A stretch of DNA of 64,000 bases, from the NCBI RefSeq assembly GCF_000316625.1, contig NC_019676.1, positions 6,265,824 through 6,329,823 on the forward strand, read 5' to 3'. Position numbers and translations under genes: made by a program. This stretch comes from Nostoc sp. PCC 7107 (lineage in GTDB: Bacteria > Cyanobacteriota > Cyanobacteriia > Cyanobacteriales > Nostocaceae). Under the pieces are notes generated by a model that saw only the letters and a program-made list of their open reading frames with translations, was not told where the DNA came from and did not search any database. This document shows, one piece after another, positions 34,938 to 43,712 of the stretch. Positions within the stretch are counted from its first letter, which is position 1, and the number at the start of each line of letters is the position of its first letter.

Positions 34938-34971
34938 TTTGCAAACCCCTAATTTCTTGATGTCACTTGGT

Positions 34972-35026
34972 AAAACTAAACTGTTTTGTTTCGTCTATAT
35001 AGAAACTAAACTAAACTGTTTCGTCT
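34972..35026. promoter_or_regulatory. Directly repeated candidate TetR operator
   Basis: AACTAAACTGTTTTGTTTCGTCT (34974-34996) and a close copy ending AACTAAACTGTTTCGTCT (35009-35026) lie between the divergent devB-like and TetR genes, close to the devB-like start. GTTTCGTC and GAAAC (about 34989-35005) give partial dyad symmetry. Repeats here are what a local TetR repressor would need. Confidence 0.5.
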
Positions 35027-35216
35027 TGTCAAGGGTATACTGGAAATTAGGTGAATTACTAAAAAACTCACGCAGAAAAACACTCTGTTAAAACTGGGTG
35101 TAGGGGTGTATAAAGGTGTAAGATTTTTGCTCATCTACAAACCCTGTATAACCCTAGATTGTTATCACTGCGTTAGTCCTATCAGGTATTCGCTAGTTTG
35201 TTTGTACCCTTGAAGC

Positions 35217-35819
35217 ATGAAATCCAAAAGTGTTGAGCGCGATTTATCTCCAGAAAAGACGAAGGCTATTTTAGATGGAGCAATGCAAGAGTTTTTAGAA
35301 AACGGCTATGCTGCTGCCAGAATTGATAAAATTGCCGTAGCGGCAGGTGTTTCTAAAGCGACAATTTATCGGCGCTTTCCTGACAAAGAGACTTTATTTA
35401 TCGAACTGGTACAGCAATTGGCTTGCGAAAAAGAGCTTTTTAATCCAAATCATCTGCTATCGGCTCAAGGTGATGTAGCTTCATTCTTAAAATCCTTTGC
35501 CAATATGATGCTCACCCATGTTGCAGATGATCCCCAAAGCTTGACATTCTTGCGGATTATTATCGGTGAATCAGGACGCTTTCCCCAATTAGCACGAGCC
35601 TTTGTGCAGAACATTGAAAAACCAATGCTGCAAGCCATGACACATTATCTAGGCTCTCACCCAGAATTAGAACTCCCAGACCCAGAAGTTGCAGCGCGAG
35701 CCTTTATGGGAACACTGATTCATTTTGTTCTACTGCGAGATGTGTTGCACAGTGGTGATATTGTACCCATTGAGCGCGATCGCCTGGTTGATCAGCTAGT
35801 CAAACTAATTATTAAATAA
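35217..35819 (+). CDS. TetR/AcrR family transcriptional regulator
   Basis: A 200-residue repressor. The N-terminal helix-turn-helix is clear: AILDGAMQEFLENGYAAARI then IAVAAGVSKATIYRRFPDKE. The C-terminal ligand domain resembles the TetR_C group of AefR/AcrR-type regulators (LRIIIGESGRFPQLARAFVQN). It is divergent from the devBCA-type operon, so it probably represses that exporter and itself through the repeats at 34972-35026, and releases on binding a small hydrophobic molecule. The ligand is unknown. Confidence 0.93.
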   Translation: MKSKSVERDLSPEKTKAILDGAMQEFLENGYAAARIDKIAVAAGVSKATIYRRFPDKETLFIELVQQLACEKELFNPNHLLSAQGDVASFLKSFANMMLTHVADDPQSLTFLRIIIGESGRFPQLARAFVQNIEKPMLQAMTHYLGSHPELELPDPEVAARAFMGTLIHFVLLRDVLHSGDIVPIERDRLVDQLVKLIIK

Positions 35820-35925
35820 ACACTACAACAGCTAATGAAATTTTTCTCTTAATCACCCATCAAGGCTTGAAGTGAAGCAAGGGTTGTGTGAAAATTGGGG
35901 TCTTTGGCATCTGAGGAATTGAGAC

Positions 35926-37470
35926 ATGGCGCGTCTAGCACTGCTGAGTGTATCTAATAAAACTGGTTTAATTGACCTAGCCCGTAGCTTGGTGGAAGAA
36001 TTTGGCTTTGATATCATCAGCAGTGGGGGAACAGCCAAAGCCCTCAAGGATGCGGGAATACCTGTCACCAAGGTTTCTGATTACACAGGTTCACCAGAGA
36101 TTTTAGGTGGACGGGTGAAAACGCTACATCCGCGCATTCATGGCGGGATTTTGGCTAGGCGGGATGTCGCTAGTGATTTGACAGATTTAGAAAATAACCA
36201 AATTCGCCCGATTGATTTGGTGGTGGTGAATTTATATCCGTTTGAGTCTACGATCGCTAAACCAGGGGTGACTTTGGCGGAAGCTGTGGAACAAATTGAT
36301 ATTGGTGGCCCGGCAATGTTAAGAGCATCGTCAAAGAACTTTGCTCATTTGACGGTATTATGTGACCCAGCGCAGTATGATGAATATCTGCAAGAGCTAC
36401 GGCAAAATAACGGAGTAGCTTCCTTAGAATTTCGCCAACAAGCAGCTTTGAAAGGATTTTTACACACAGCGAGTTATGATAGCGCGATAGCGCAAGCGCT
36501 GACTTGTCAGTTCGCCTCCTATCTCGCAGGTACACAACAACATACTCTAAGCGGTACTGAGTTACAATCTCTGCGTTATGGCGAGAACCCCCATCAACCC
36601 GCCGCCTGGTATCAAACTGGTGCTACGCCCACAGGATGGGCAGCAGCGAAGAAATTACAAGGCAAAGAACTCAGTTACAATAACTTGGTTGACTTAGAAG
36701 CCGCCCGACGAATTATTGCCGAGTTTACCGACACGCCAGCCGCGACAATTATTAAACATACCAATCCCTGCGGTACGGCGTTGGGAGATACTATTGTGGA
36801 GGCGTATCAAAAGGCGTTTAATGCAGATTCAACTTCGGCGTTTGGCGGAATTGTCGCCCTCAACCGCCCGATTGATGCAGCGACAGCCAGCGAGTTAACT
36901 AAGACATTTTTAGAATGTGTAGTTGCGCCTGACTGTGATGCAGAAGCGCAAAAAATTCTCTCAAAGAAAACCAATGTGCGGGTTTTGACATTAGCAGATT
37001 TAAGTAATGGCCCGAAAACTTTAGTCAAACAAATTGCTGGCGGTTTCTTAGTGCAAGCTGCGGATGATATTTTAGCTGATACAAGTAAATGGCAAGTGGT
37101 GACAGAACGCCAGCCTACAGCCGATGAATTAGGAGAATTGCTGTTTGCTTGGAAAGTCTGCAAACACGTTAAATCTAATGCCATTGTAGTCACAAGCGAT
37201 CGCACTACTCTTGGTGTTGGTGCTGGGCAAATGAACCGCGTTGGTTCCGCAAAAATTGCTCTAGAACAAGCTGGTGACAAAGCTAAAGGCGCAATTCTCG
37301 CCAGTGATGGATTTTTCCCCTTTGATGATACTATCAGAGCCGCCGCCGCCGCTGGGATTACCGCAATTGTCCAACCAGGGGGCAGTTTGCGCGACCAAGA
37401 TTCCATCAAAGCGGCTAATGAATTAGGTTTGGTGATGGTGTTGACAGGAGTACGTCACTTCTTACATTAA
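35926..37470 (+). CDS. purH: Bifunctional AICAR formyltransferase / IMP cyclohydrolase
   Basis: Catalyses the last two steps to IMP: formylation of AICAR by 10-formyl-THF, then ring closure. The 514-residue protein has the N-terminal MGS-like cyclohydrolase domain (RLALLSVSNKTGLIDLARSL, SGGTAKALKDAGIPVTKVSD, GGRVKTLHPRIHGGILARRD) and the C-terminal transformylase domain with SLRYGENPHQPAAWY, the catalytic KHTNPCGTA, SDGFFPFDDTI and IVQPGGSLRDQDSI. Length matches the family. It stands alone on the plus strand, as is common in cyanobacteria. Confidence 0.97.
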   Translation: MARLALLSVSNKTGLIDLARSLVEEFGFDIISSGGTAKALKDAGIPVTKVSDYTGSPEILGGRVKTLHPRIHGGILARRDVASDLTDLENNQIRPIDLVVVNLYPFESTIAKPGVTLAEAVEQIDIGGPAMLRASSKNFAHLTVLCDPAQYDEYLQELRQNNGVASLEFRQQAALKGFLHTASYDSAIAQALTCQFASYLAGTQQHTLSGTELQSLRYGENPHQPAAWYQTGATPTGWAAAKKLQGKELSYNNLVDLEAARRIIAEFTDTPAATIIKHTNPCGTALGDTIVEAYQKAFNADSTSAFGGIVALNRPIDAATASELTKTFLECVVAPDCDAEAQKILSKKTNVRVLTLADLSNGPKTLVKQIAGGFLVQAADDILADTSKWQVVTERQPTADELGELLFAWKVCKHVKSNAIVVTSDRTTLGVGAGQMNRVGSAKIALEQAGDKAKGAILASDGFFPFDDTIRAAAAAGITAIVQPGGSLRDQDSIKAANELGLVMVLTGVRHFLH

Positions 37471-37602
37471 TTGCGACTCATTCACAAATTTTGACTTTTA
37501 ACTTTTGACTTTTGATTTTCCGCCTACACCCAGCCCCAACCAAAAATCTTGGGTGCTAATTGAATCCAGATAGTGCAGTTGTAAAACTGTCACTAATAAC
37601 AC

Positions 37603-37631
37603 TTGCCCTTATCTAACCATAGTGTTATTCT
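37603..37631 (+). promoter_or_regulatory. Promoter of small RNA copy 1
   Basis: TTGCCC (-35), 17-base spacer, then an extended -10 TGTTATTCT ending at 37631. The same arrangement at the same distance is seen before copies 2 (41373-41401) and 3 (41538-41566), which supports it. Confidence 0.6.
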
Positions 37632-37636
37632 CTAGT

Positions 37637-37706
37637 TGTGTGAGGAGCAAGTTGAAATTAAAAAGCGTCTGGGGTGGAAACACGGCAACACTCCCAGACG
37701 TTTTTT
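37637..37706 (+). ncRNA. Yfr2/CYAR-like small RNA, copy 1
   Basis: About 70 nt. It starts with TGTGTGAGGAGCAAGTT, has an A-rich spacer, and ends in a strong terminator hairpin GCGTCTGGG/CCCAGACG followed by six T. The hairpin loop carries GGAAACACGGCAACA. Two other copies (41408, 41573) keep the 5' segment and the loop but change the stem with compensating bases. The 5' segment GTGTGAGGAG is complementary to the conserved core CUCCUCACAC of the cyanobacterial RNA Yfr1, and GGAAACA resembles the Yfr2 family motif as I recall it. It converges on the histidine kinase stop with 1 base between. Confidence 0.72.
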
Positions 37707-37707
37707 A

Positions 37708-40700
37708 TTATTTATCATTCTTGCTCATACGCATAAGATTAGCTATTACAGCTGCTAATTCTGCGGGTTCGATTGGTTTGGTAAGATGTCGCTGAAAACC
37801 TGCGGAAATAATCTTTTGAGAGTTAGCTTCGCCAGCAAAAGCAGTTAAAGCGATCGCAGGTAATATACTGGCTGAAGTTGTACTTCTTACCTGCTCAATC
37901 AGCATATAACCATCCATTGTCGGCATACCAATATCACTTAACAGTAAATCTGGTTGAGTTTGAGCGATCGCTTTTAGTGCGTCCTGGGCTGAGTTTACTG
38001 CTTGGACTGTAGCCCCATACTGTTCGAGGATAAAAGTTAGTAAATTCAAAGTATCAACATCATCATCCACGATGACTATTTGGACACCTTGAAGATTTGG
38101 CGCATTTTCAATTAAAGGATATTCGATCAATATTTCCGTAGTCGCAGCCATTAAAGGTAAATGCACTGTAAATGTTGCACCTAGATTTTCTCCGGGACTT
38201 GTGACTTGCACAGAACCACCGTGGAGTTCTACCAGATGACGCACAATTGCTAATCCTAGTCCTAGTCCACCAAACTTTCTAGTTGTGACTTCATCGGCTT
38301 GGCGGAAACGGTCAAAAACGAATGGGAGAAACTCTGCACTAATACCTTTACCTGTATCAGTCACTTGAATTTGGGCAAAATTCCCAACTTTTTCTAGGCG
38401 TAATTCTACCCGACCGCCCTCTGGTGTAAACTTAACCGCATTTGTGAGTAGGTTCCAAATAATTTGCTGTAAGCGGTTGGGGTCGCCTTCAACTTTGACC
38501 TTACCAATAGCAAACTCAGTGTGCAGGTGAATCGATTTGGTTTCAGCAGCTAGACGTACAGTTTCTAATGCAGATTCAATGGTAGTTACTAAGTCAACTG
38601 CACAGATATTTAAACTGAGTTTACCCCGCAAAATCCGCGAAACATCTAGTAAATCCTCGATTAACCGCGCTTGCAATTTGGCGTTGCGTTCAATGGTTTC
38701 TAGAGCTTGGGTTGTCTTAGCTGCATCTAATCTGCGACTCTTGAGTAGTTTTGCCCAACCGAGAATCGGATTAAGTGGCGATCGCAATTCATGAGAGACA
38801 ATTGCTAAAAAGTCGTCTTTCATCCGGTTGGCTCTTTCAAGTTCTATCCGGGCTGCGCGTTCTCTTTCTAAAGCCTGCGCCCGTTCTCTTTCGGCTTGCT
38901 TGAGTTCGGTTAAATCTAGAATAAAGCAAACCCATCTAAATGGACTGCGGGTTAATAGCGTCGCACCTAATAAAATAGGTACACGGGAGCCGTCTTTACG
39001 GATATATTCTTTCTCAAACGGAGTACAAACACCAGATACAAATACTTCTTCTACCTTGGCTTGATCCAGTTGATTATATTCTGGTGGAGTCATCTTTTGC
39101 CAACCCAAGTTACCTGCTAATATATCTGCCTGGGTGTAACCGAGCATCTGTAAAAAAGCATCATTAGCAAAGGTAATTTTGTCAGGTTCGGCTTCAATAA
39201 TACCGATAATGCTTGATTCTAGTAGCTGTCGCAGTCGAGACTCACTTTGTCGTAGTGCTGCTTCGGCTTGCTTGCGATCGCTAATATCAACGTTAACTCC
39301 TACCATTCGTAAAGGTTTACCTTCGCGATCGTAGTAAACTTTAGCTCTGGCATGAAGCCAATGAATGCTTCCATTAGGCCAAACTACCCTAAAGTCAGTG
39401 AAAAACTCACCTGTTTTTAAAGAATTGGCTATGTATGTATCTGCTATGGCTACATCGTCAGGATGAACCAAGTTTTTCCAGTCTTCGTAAGTTCCACCAA
39501 ACTCACTTGGTTGTAAACCATAAATTGCCTCTAATTCTTTTGACCAAATATTCACGTTAGTTAGGATATTCCACTCGAAGCTGCCAATCTTACCTACGGT
39601 CTGAGCTAAATCCAGCCATTCTTGCTTTTGTCGTAATACTTCTTCGGCTTGCTTGCGCTCAGTTATATCTATAAAGGCTCCAATTACACCCCTGACAGTA
39701 CCGGAATAATCGCGCAAAGGTACAGCTTTGCCATAAAGAAATTGCACATCATCTTCACCAAAAACAAATTCAAATTCTCCTTCAACTTCTTGACCAGTCA
39801 GGCCAGCTTGCTGCATTGGTAATTCGTTGGGAGGAACATCTTGACCATTTTTTTGAATTTTAAATGGGAAAGTATAATCTCCACTGACTGGAGTTGCTGT
39901 CATGATTGAGCCTGGTTGTAGGCGCATCAATTTATAAGCACTACGGTTGACTGTCATCTGATTACATTGGGGATCGTGAGCAATCCAAACTGCTGCGGGT
40001 ACAGTTTCCATGATGGTTTCTAGTTCTTCCGCCCGTGCTTTGGCTAGTGCTTCACTTTGGCGCAGTTTTTCTTCGGCTTGCTTGCGTTCTGTAATGTCTA
40101 CATTGACAGCTACTGCATGAATAATGACTCCGGTTTCATCTCGGATCGGTACAACAGAATTGAGAATGGTTTTGCGCTGACCATCAAAGCTTTCAATATC
40201 AATTTCTTCACCAATAATTGTCTCCCCTGTAGCTAAAACCCTGGCGAGTGTCCATTCTTCTGCGGCAATTGGTTGGCCTGTATCAGCCCGCCATCCTTTA
40301 TACTCATGGTATTGACTGGTATTGTCCAAAAATGGCGCGTTTTCGCCCCAAATCGCTTTAATTGCGGGATTAATTTCGATAAATTTGCCCTTAGCATCAG
40401 AGATGACTACACCTACAGGTAGAATATCTAGCATGGCACGCAGCAGTTGACTTTCTCTGTCGCGGTTTGCTTGTTCTTCAGCCAGAATCGTCTCGGAATG
40501 CTTACGCTCCGTAATATCCGTGAGCATAGCAACCATACCAGCGAATTTTCCCTGCTCATTCAAAATGGAGCTAAGAGAAACAATTACCCAAAGTTCCGCT
40601 GCGTCTTGGCGGCGTAAACCCACTTCCAATTGTTGTTTACTTTCTTGATGGTGTTGCTGATTTTGCTCTAGCCATTGCTGAATTTCGATTTGAGTCTCAT

Positions 40701-41220
40701 GTTCCATAAAATCGAAAATCGTGCGATCGCGCATCTGCTCTGCACTATAACCAAGCATTTGGGCTAATTGAGAATTGACATATTCTGTTTGTCCGTCTTG
40801 GTCAAATATCCAGATACCTTCGTAGGCTGTCTCCAATAGACTGCGATAGCTCACAGTGAGCTTTGCCAGCTTGGCCTCAGACTTTTGTTTCGCAATATGC
40901 AATTCTGAATTTAAAGAACTAATTAATAGAGATATCAAGCTAAAAACAATTAGCTGGAGTGCATCAGTCCAGGTATCGGGTATCAGGGAGTAGATGGGCG
41001 GAATGAAGAAGTAGTTATTGACTAAAACCGCCAAGACTGTAGCTAATAACCCAGGCGCTAATCCCCCATACCAGCTGCTCAAAACTACAGCCGCAAAAAA
41101 AAGTGGCGAGACCTCTAGTTTTAACAGGCTATCCAGCATTAAGCCTAGTAGCAGCGCGATTAACACGGACAAAACAGAAACATAGTAACGCTGCAAATAG
41201 GAGCGCTGGATTTTTGACAT
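37708..41220 (-). CDS. Multi-PAS hybrid sensor histidine kinase with receiver
   Basis: A 1170-residue hybrid sensor kinase. The N-terminus is a DUF4118/KdpD-like membrane unit with about four helices (VLIALLLGLMLDSLLKLE, FFAAVVLSSWYGGLAPGLLA). Then come about five PAS/PAC modules (each with an ITERKQAE or DISDRKQAE-type end). The kinase has the HisKA box AIVSHELRSPLNPILGWAKL, the N-box NLLTNAVKFTPEGG, G1 DTGKGIS and G2 GGLGLGLAIV. A C-terminal receiver follows (VDDDVDTLNLLTF, acceptor Asp in LLLSDIGMPTMDGY, Lys in HLTKP). Input is unknown; PAS domains may sense redox, light or ligands. No cognate regulator is adjacent. It is flanked by three copies of one small RNA. Confidence 0.95.
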   Translation of the reverse strand: MSKIQRSYLQRYYVSVLSVLIALLLGLMLDSLLKLEVSPLFFAAVVLSSWYGGLAPGLLATVLAVLVNNYFFIPPIYSLIPDTWTDALQLIVFSLISLLISSLNSELHIAKQKSEAKLAKLTVSYRSLLETAYEGIWIFDQDGQTEYVNSQLAQMLGYSAEQMRDRTIFDFMEHETQIEIQQWLEQNQQHHQESKQQLEVGLRRQDAAELWVIVSLSSILNEQGKFAGMVAMLTDITERKHSETILAEEQANRDRESQLLRAMLDILPVGVVISDAKGKFIEINPAIKAIWGENAPFLDNTSQYHEYKGWRADTGQPIAAEEWTLARVLATGETIIGEEIDIESFDGQRKTILNSVVPIRDETGVIIHAVAVNVDITERKQAEEKLRQSEALAKARAEELETIMETVPAAVWIAHDPQCNQMTVNRSAYKLMRLQPGSIMTATPVSGDYTFPFKIQKNGQDVPPNELPMQQAGLTGQEVEGEFEFVFGEDDVQFLYGKAVPLRDYSGTVRGVIGAFIDITERKQAEEVLRQKQEWLDLAQTVGKIGSFEWNILTNVNIWSKELEAIYGLQPSEFGGTYEDWKNLVHPDDVAIADTYIANSLKTGEFFTDFRVVWPNGSIHWLHARAKVYYDREGKPLRMVGVNVDISDRKQAEAALRQSESRLRQLLESSIIGIIEAEPDKITFANDAFLQMLGYTQADILAGNLGWQKMTPPEYNQLDQAKVEEVFVSGVCTPFEKEYIRKDGSRVPILLGATLLTRSPFRWVCFILDLTELKQAERERAQALERERAARIELERANRMKDDFLAIVSHELRSPLNPILGWAKLLKSRRLDAAKTTQALETIERNAKLQARLIEDLLDVSRILRGKLSLNICAVDLVTTIESALETVRLAAETKSIHLHTEFAIGKVKVEGDPNRLQQIIWNLLTNAVKFTPEGGRVELRLEKVGNFAQIQVTDTGKGISAEFLPFVFDRFRQADEVTTRKFGGLGLGLAIVRHLVELHGGSVQVTSPGENLGATFTVHLPLMAATTEILIEYPLIENAPNLQGVQIVIVDDDVDTLNLLTFILEQYGATVQAVNSAQDALKAIAQTQPDLLLSDIGMPTMDGYMLIEQVRSTTSASILPAIALTAFAGEANSQKIISAGFQRHLTKPIEPAELAAVIANLMRMSKNDK

Positions 41221-41372
41221 ACTGCATTAATCCTTGGCAGTAATATGTCTTAAAGACATAAAATTTTGGTTATGGTGGGCAACCACCCTGGGTTATATTT
41301 TATCTAAATATCTAAATTGAATGCTTTTCAGCCCAATAAAGTAAGTTTTATATCAAGTGTTACATAATATAC

Positions 41373-41401
41373 TTGCCATTTTAAAAAACAAGTGATAGGT
41401 T
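41373..41401 (+). promoter_or_regulatory. Promoter of small RNA copy 2
   Basis: TTGCCA (-35) and an extended -10 TGATAGGTT, 17 bases apart. The predicted start near 41408 aligns exactly with that of copy 1. Confidence 0.55.
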
Positions 41402-41407
41402 CTAGTT

Positions 41408-41478
41408 GTGTGTGAGGAGCAAGTTAAAACTAGAAAGCACCAAGAGTGGAAACAAGGCAACACTCTTAGGTGCTTTTT
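41408..41478 (+). ncRNA. Yfr2/CYAR-like small RNA, copy 2
   Basis: About 71 nt: GTGTGTGAGGAGCAAGTT, an A-rich spacer, then the stem GCACCAAGAGT/ACTCTTAGGTGC and a T-run. The loop GGAAACAAGGCAACA is conserved while the stem differs from copy 1 by paired changes, so the fold is under selection. Upstream of the kinase gene, on the opposite strand. Confidence 0.72.
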
Positions 41479-41537
41479 AATTCAGGTATAGATTATATCA
41501 TGCTTTGTGCAACGAGTAAAACTGTCACACAACGGAT

Positions 41538-41566
41538 TTACTAATTCAAAAAACAAATGCTACTTT
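41538..41566 (+). promoter_or_regulatory. Promoter of small RNA copy 3
   Basis: TTACTA (-35) and extended -10 TGCTACTTT with a 17-base spacer; the upstream block GTAAAACTGTCAC (41516-41528) also precedes copy 1 at about 37581-37593. Confidence 0.5.
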
Positions 41567-41572
41567 ATATTT

Positions 41573-41643
41573 GTGTGTGAGGAGCAAGTTGAAAAGAAAG
41601 AGCGCATGGGGTGGAAACACGGCAACACTCCCAAGCGCTTTTT
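41573..41643 (+). ncRNA. Yfr2/CYAR-like small RNA, copy 3
   Basis: About 71 nt, 95 bases after copy 2 in the same direction. It has GTGTGTGAGGAGCAAGTTG, then stem GCGCATGGGGT/ACTCCCAAGCGC with a T-run and the loop GGAAACACGGCAACA. Copies 2 and 3 form a tandem pair. An open frame at 41507-41689 overlaps it and is dismissed. Confidence 0.72.
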
Positions 41644-41659
41644 CATTTTTCTGGATGTT

Positions 41660-41809
41660 TTAACCGATAACAAAATTCCACACCAGTAACTTGATGGGAG
41701 CTTCCTGGAGTGCTTGGATTAATTGAAGTGGACTTTCAAATTTGACTTGAGATAAGCCGGAAGCTTCGACATTGACTGTAAATTTTTCATCTTCAAACGG
41801 CCAGCACAT
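41660..41809 (-). CDS. Possible 49-residue protein
   Basis: The minus strand has a short open frame starting MCWPFEDEKFTVNVEASGLS and ending LVWNFVIG. It shows alternating polar and hydrophobic residues typical of a real protein, and the ending KFESPLQLIQALQEAPIKLL looks like a helix. There is no recognised family. It may be a small gene or the remnant of a longer one. It lies tail to tail with small RNA copy 3. Confidence 0.35.
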   Translation of the reverse strand: MCWPFEDEKFTVNVEASGLSQVKFESPLQLIQALQEAPIKLLVWNFVIG

Positions 41810-41837
41810 CGTGCAACTTTATTTATTTTGACAATAA

Positions 41838-41930
41838 TAGGACTTACGCAAAACACCTCTTAAACTCTCATTTCTCCGTGACCTCTGCGTCTCTGTGGTT
41901 CGATTTTCCGTAGCCTGTACGTAAGTCCTG
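41838..41930. mobile_element. MITE-like element with GGACTTACG termini
   Basis: TAGGACTTACGCA (41838-41850) and GTACGTAAGTCCT (near 41917-41929) bound a 93-bp segment, the same ends and almost the same length as the element at 15057-15150 but with a different interior (CTCTGCGTCTCTGTGGTTCG). Confidence 0.6.
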
Positions 41931-42013
41931 AATAAATTGAGCCAGGGAAGCAACTCCAACTGACTCAAGTCATAATTATTGAGATTGAATCAGGAATTAA
42001 GAGGAGAGAAAAG

Positions 42014-42709
42014 TTAGTTAGTTTTGCTTTCTAGAGGGTTAGCAATGTATTTAAAAGCAGGTTCAGAATTCCAAGGGCCTCGCTCATCGTGACCATTGCC
42101 ATTACTTGACAGATTATAGTAAATGTTCACCGTTTCATCAGGTTGAATATTACCAAAAAATGGATCTGTCAATTTACCCAGTGAATCAAGCGCCTTCATA
42201 AACATTTGGGTATGAGAAATTTCTCGCGTTAGTAGATGCACCAAGGTATTTTTTGTCCCTTGATCTGTTGCTAATTTAATTAGCTCTTCGTAAGTTTGGC
42301 GAGCGCCAGCTTCAGCTGCGACATTGGCTCTTAAATCACGCACTACATCTCCGCCTTCGTTAATGTAATTAGCTGTCCAAGCATTACCTTGGCTATCTAA
42401 AAAGTGAGGGCCAATACCACGAACAGCAAACAGAGTACTTTTATAAACCTCTGTTTGATCTGTATTTTTAGTGTGAGACTCAATAAGTTTACCAACCATC
42501 TCTAAATGCCCGAATTCTTCAATGGCAATATCTTGCAACATATCTCGAATTCCAGCATTTTCTACATGAAAAGATTGCACCCAATATTGGAGAGCAGCAG
42601 TTAGTTCTCCGGTTGCACCGCCAAATTGCTCAAGAAGTAACTGAGCAAACCGAGGATTGGGTTCACTAATGTTTACAGAATGGATTGGCTCTTTTTTATG
42701 AAAAAACAT
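42014..42709 (-). CDS. Manganese catalase
   Basis: Dismutates hydrogen peroxide using a dinuclear Mn centre on a ferritin-like four-helix bundle. The 231-residue protein has the metal ligands in GELTAALQYWVQSFHV, IAIEEFGHLEMVG (E and H), AEAGARQTYEELIKLA and LLTREISHTQMFMKAL. Length and C-terminus fit the cyanobacterial Mn-catalases of the kind found in Nostoc (KatA/KatB). It protects against peroxide made in photosynthesis and desiccation. It is monocistronic here; the GlsB-type gene upstream on the same strand is 268 bases away. Confidence 0.93.
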   Translation of the reverse strand: MFFHKKEPIHSVNISEPNPRFAQLLLEQFGGATGELTAALQYWVQSFHVENAGIRDMLQDIAIEEFGHLEMVGKLIESHTKNTDQTEVYKSTLFAVRGIGPHFLDSQGNAWTANYINEGGDVVRDLRANVAAEAGARQTYEELIKLATDQGTKNTLVHLLTREISHTQMFMKALDSLGKLTDPFFGNIQPDETVNIYYNLSSNGNGHDERGPWNSEPAFKYIANPLESKTN

Positions 42710-42977
42710 GCAATGCCTCTTTGATTATTTCAACAAAAAATAGTGGGCAACAAATAAATCTATTGCTGTGGAAGTTTATATTTTTTACTGCTCTTCTAGA
42801 TAATTTTGGATACTGCCAGTAATATGATTAGTGTGTTGTTTATGGAAAAACTAACTTTCTACAGTAGGTACATTATGGTCTCAATTAATGAGTCACCATG
42901 CTTAATGCTTGTAAAGAGTGTTATTGGAAGAATTACCAAATACACTCTAGATTTAATAATGGGCTTCGCACAGCAAT

Positions 42978-43250
42978 TTACGCATTACTGCTTCTTCGCA
43001 GCAGTCCCCACAAGTAAATAGCAATTATTGCACCAATGACTGCAATAAATAAACCGGGTAGACTAAAACTTGTGGCTGTCAACTGCAAAGTACCCGTTTG
43101 CAACAAAGTATATAAACTTCCACCAAGAAAAGCACCAACAATACCTAAAATCATTGTGGAAAGAATTCCACCACCTTGATAACCAGGGTAAATGGCTTTG
43201 GCGATCGCACCAGCTAAAAGACCTAATATTATCCAAGCAATAATATTCAT
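42978..43250 (-). CDS. GlsB/YeaQ/YmgE family membrane protein
   Basis: A 90-residue protein with three hydrophobic segments and the family's glycine pattern: IIAWIILGLLAGAIAKAIYPG, GGILSTMILGIVGAFLGGSL and LFIAVIGAIIAIYLWGLLRR. This transglycosylase-associated family is linked to stress, especially acid or stationary phase, but no activity is established. The ATG at 43250 follows GAGGTCGTT. A stress link with the neighbouring Mn-catalase is plausible only. Confidence 0.9.
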   Translation of the reverse strand: MNIIAWIILGLLAGAIAKAIYPGYQGGGILSTMILGIVGAFLGGSLYTLLQTGTLQLTATSFSLPGLFIAVIGAIIAIYLWGLLRRSSNA

Positions 43251-43712
43251 AACGACCTCAAAATCTCATCTGTAACCAGATTAACAACATTGACTTCTGG
43301 GCGTTTCTGCCAGATGAGGTAACTTTTCAAGTCAAAAGATAGATAGGAGTTGATCTACAAATTTATAGATAAAAATATCTAGATATATGCAGCATCAGTA
43401 TTTTGATTAAAAATTACTGAGTAGTCAGGTAAAAATTTACTATTTTTTTCATAATTCAAATATGATTCCTATATATGCAGAGAATCTAAAATAGTGCTGT
43501 TTTATTTTTAGGACTTACACAGTGATACCAAAATCAAAGGTTTAGCAAAGTGTTGAATGCTGAGTATAAGTGCAGCCGTTATTAAGGCTTGGAGCAATCA
43601 ACAATTTTCTAACATATTGGATTGAAGCTATACAGATGGGACTGAAATAATAGTACGCCAAACCCTGACACCCTGACTGCTGAATTTTTCCGGAAATCAT
43701 GACAAGTATATG
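43251..43712. other. Intergenic region with one MITE end
   Basis: About 460 AT-rich bases. A single TAGGACTTACAC end at about 43509 resembles the terminal repeat of the elements at 15057 and 41838, but no matching partner was seen. No genes or RNA signals were recognised. Confidence 0.5.

Noticed and set aside
36807..37409. 200-residue open frame antisense to purH
   Set aside because: It mirrors a strongly conserved purH region; typical antisense shadow of GC-richer coding sequence.
37637..41643. Considered NsiR1-type tandem RNA array
   Set aside because: Tandem nitrogen-stress RNAs are known next to hetF; hetF is not here, and the GTGTGAGGAG and GGAAACA features fit the Yfr2/CYAR type better.
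41507..41689. 60-residue open frame
   Set aside because: It overlaps small RNA copy 3 and its terminator, which explain the sequence better.
42806..43021. 71-residue open frame
   Set aside because: It overlaps the GlsB-type gene end and has no protein-like features of its own.
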